Source of the DNA: JBOGEN01 sp050743265
GTDB taxonomy: Bacteria; Actinomycetota; Actinomycetes; JBOGEN01
Direction of reading: 5' to 3'
Assembly (NCBI GenBank): GCA_050743265.1
Contig: JBOGEN010000162.1
Span: forward strand, 1 to 6,321
Length of the DNA stretch: 6,321 nucleotides
The translations under genes and the position numbers were made by a program. The notes under the pieces were generated by a model. It was not told the DNA's origin. It did no database searches and was given only the letters and a program-made list of their open reading frames with translations. Numbering within the stretch: position 1 is the first letter of the stretch; each line of letters begins with the position of its first letter. Shown in pieces: positions 5,955 to 6,321 of the stretch.

Positions 5955-6321
5955 GTGTCGCGATCCCCTGGCGGTGAGCGTCGAGTCCGTGGCGCGCGCC
6001 TGCTCACTGCACTCGTCGACCTCGTCCTGCCCGAGGAGTGCGCCGGCTGCGGTGCCGCAGGCCGGGTGCTGTGTCCTGCGTGCGCGGTCATGCTCGCGGG
6101 ACCGGCGCGCCTGCGGACCACGGCCGGGCCGGCGGCGGGGCGGCTCCCACCCGTGTACGTCGTCGCCGACTACGGCGGCCCGGTCCGGGCCGCCCTGCTC
6201 GCGTACAAGGACCGCGGTCGGCGGGGCCTGGCGAACTCGTTGGGCGCCGCACTGGCGCGGGCCGTGACCGCGGGAGTCCCCGAGGGGCCGGTCCTGCTCG
6301 TGCCGGTCCCGTCCGCCCGGG
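5955..6321 (+). CDS. comF: ComF family protein / phosphoribosyltransferase, N-terminal part (runs off right edge)
   Basis: ComF-family proteins combine an N-terminal zinc ribbon with a type I phosphoribosyltransferase domain. In naturally competent bacteria they act in DNA uptake; in most Actinobacteria the role is undefined. Of 122 visible residues, LLTALVDLVLPEECAGCG carries the first CxxC (C29, C32) and LCPACAVML the second (C40, C43). YVVADYGGPVRAALLAYKDRGRRGLA (68-93) matches the family's 'Y.G.vr.li..yK..g' region, and VPVPSAR at the right edge is the conserved first strand of the transferase fold. The PRPP-binding loop lies beyond the window. The start is uncertain. GTG 5955 is chosen because a GAG at 5943-5945 is suitably placed and the protein begins shortly before the conserved part; GTG 5949, 5913 and 5895 are in the same frame, the last inside the third palindromic repeat. 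The gene shares orientation with lpqB but is 144 bases away. Confidence 0.85.
   Translation, partial: MSRSPGGERRVRGARLLTALVDLVLPEECAGCGAAGRVLCPACAVMLAGPARLRTTAGPAAGRLPPVYVVADYGGPVRAALLAYKDRGRRGLANSLGAALARAVTAGVPEGPVLLVPVPSAR

Noticed and set aside
4535..5977. 480-codon plus-strand frame overlapping lpqB
   Set aside because: It is an alternative frame of lpqB with an Arg/Gly/Ala/Pro-biased product and no start signal or motif.
5866..6267. 133-codon plus-strand open frame over comF
   Set aside because: It is in another frame. The frame with paired CxxC motifs and VPVPSAR gives the ComF family match, and this one gives none.

Overview
The window is very GC-rich with strong G/C preference at third codon positions. 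It carries the mtrA-mtrB-lpqB cluster, which is known from Actinobacteria (Actinomycetota). Protein details, such as the form of MtrB and the divergent membrane protein with a proline/glutamine-rich head, recall Micrococcales such as Cellulomonas and relatives. That genus-level guess is inference. This is a conserved core-genome locus, and no mobile element, CRISPR array, tRNA or rRNA was seen.

Layout. Positions 1-1287 (minus strand) hold a multi-pass membrane protein of the type annotated as 'glycerophosphoryl diester phosphodiesterase membrane domain' protein. Its reading frame is still open at the left edge. Positions 1288-1518 are a divergent, non-coding region with inverted repeats. On the plus strand follow mtrA (1519-2196, response regulator), mtrB (about 2279-4075, sensor histidine kinase) and lpqB (4068-5810, lipoprotein with GerMN and beta-propeller domains). 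Next is a 144-base gap with three copies of a palindrome-centred 12-mer, and then the start of a comF-type phosphoribosyltransferase gene (about 5955 to the right edge).

How the genes work together. In the known MtrAB-LpqB system, MtrB senses a cell-envelope or cell-cycle signal and phosphorylates MtrA, and the lipoprotein LpqB binds the extracellular part of MtrB and modulates it. MtrA controls genes for cell-wall metabolism, division and osmotic response. Here mtrB and lpqB overlap by 8 bases and lpqB has a strong Shine-Dalgarno sequence, so the two are probably translationally coupled. All catalytic and phosphorylation motifs of MtrA and MtrB are intact.

No undescribed gene system was found. 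The most interesting unexplained signals are non-coding: the triple TCGGTGTGCACA repeat before comF, the dyads upstream of mtrA, and nested inverted repeats at the 5' end of mtrB. The mtrA start also lacks a properly spaced Shine-Dalgarno sequence.
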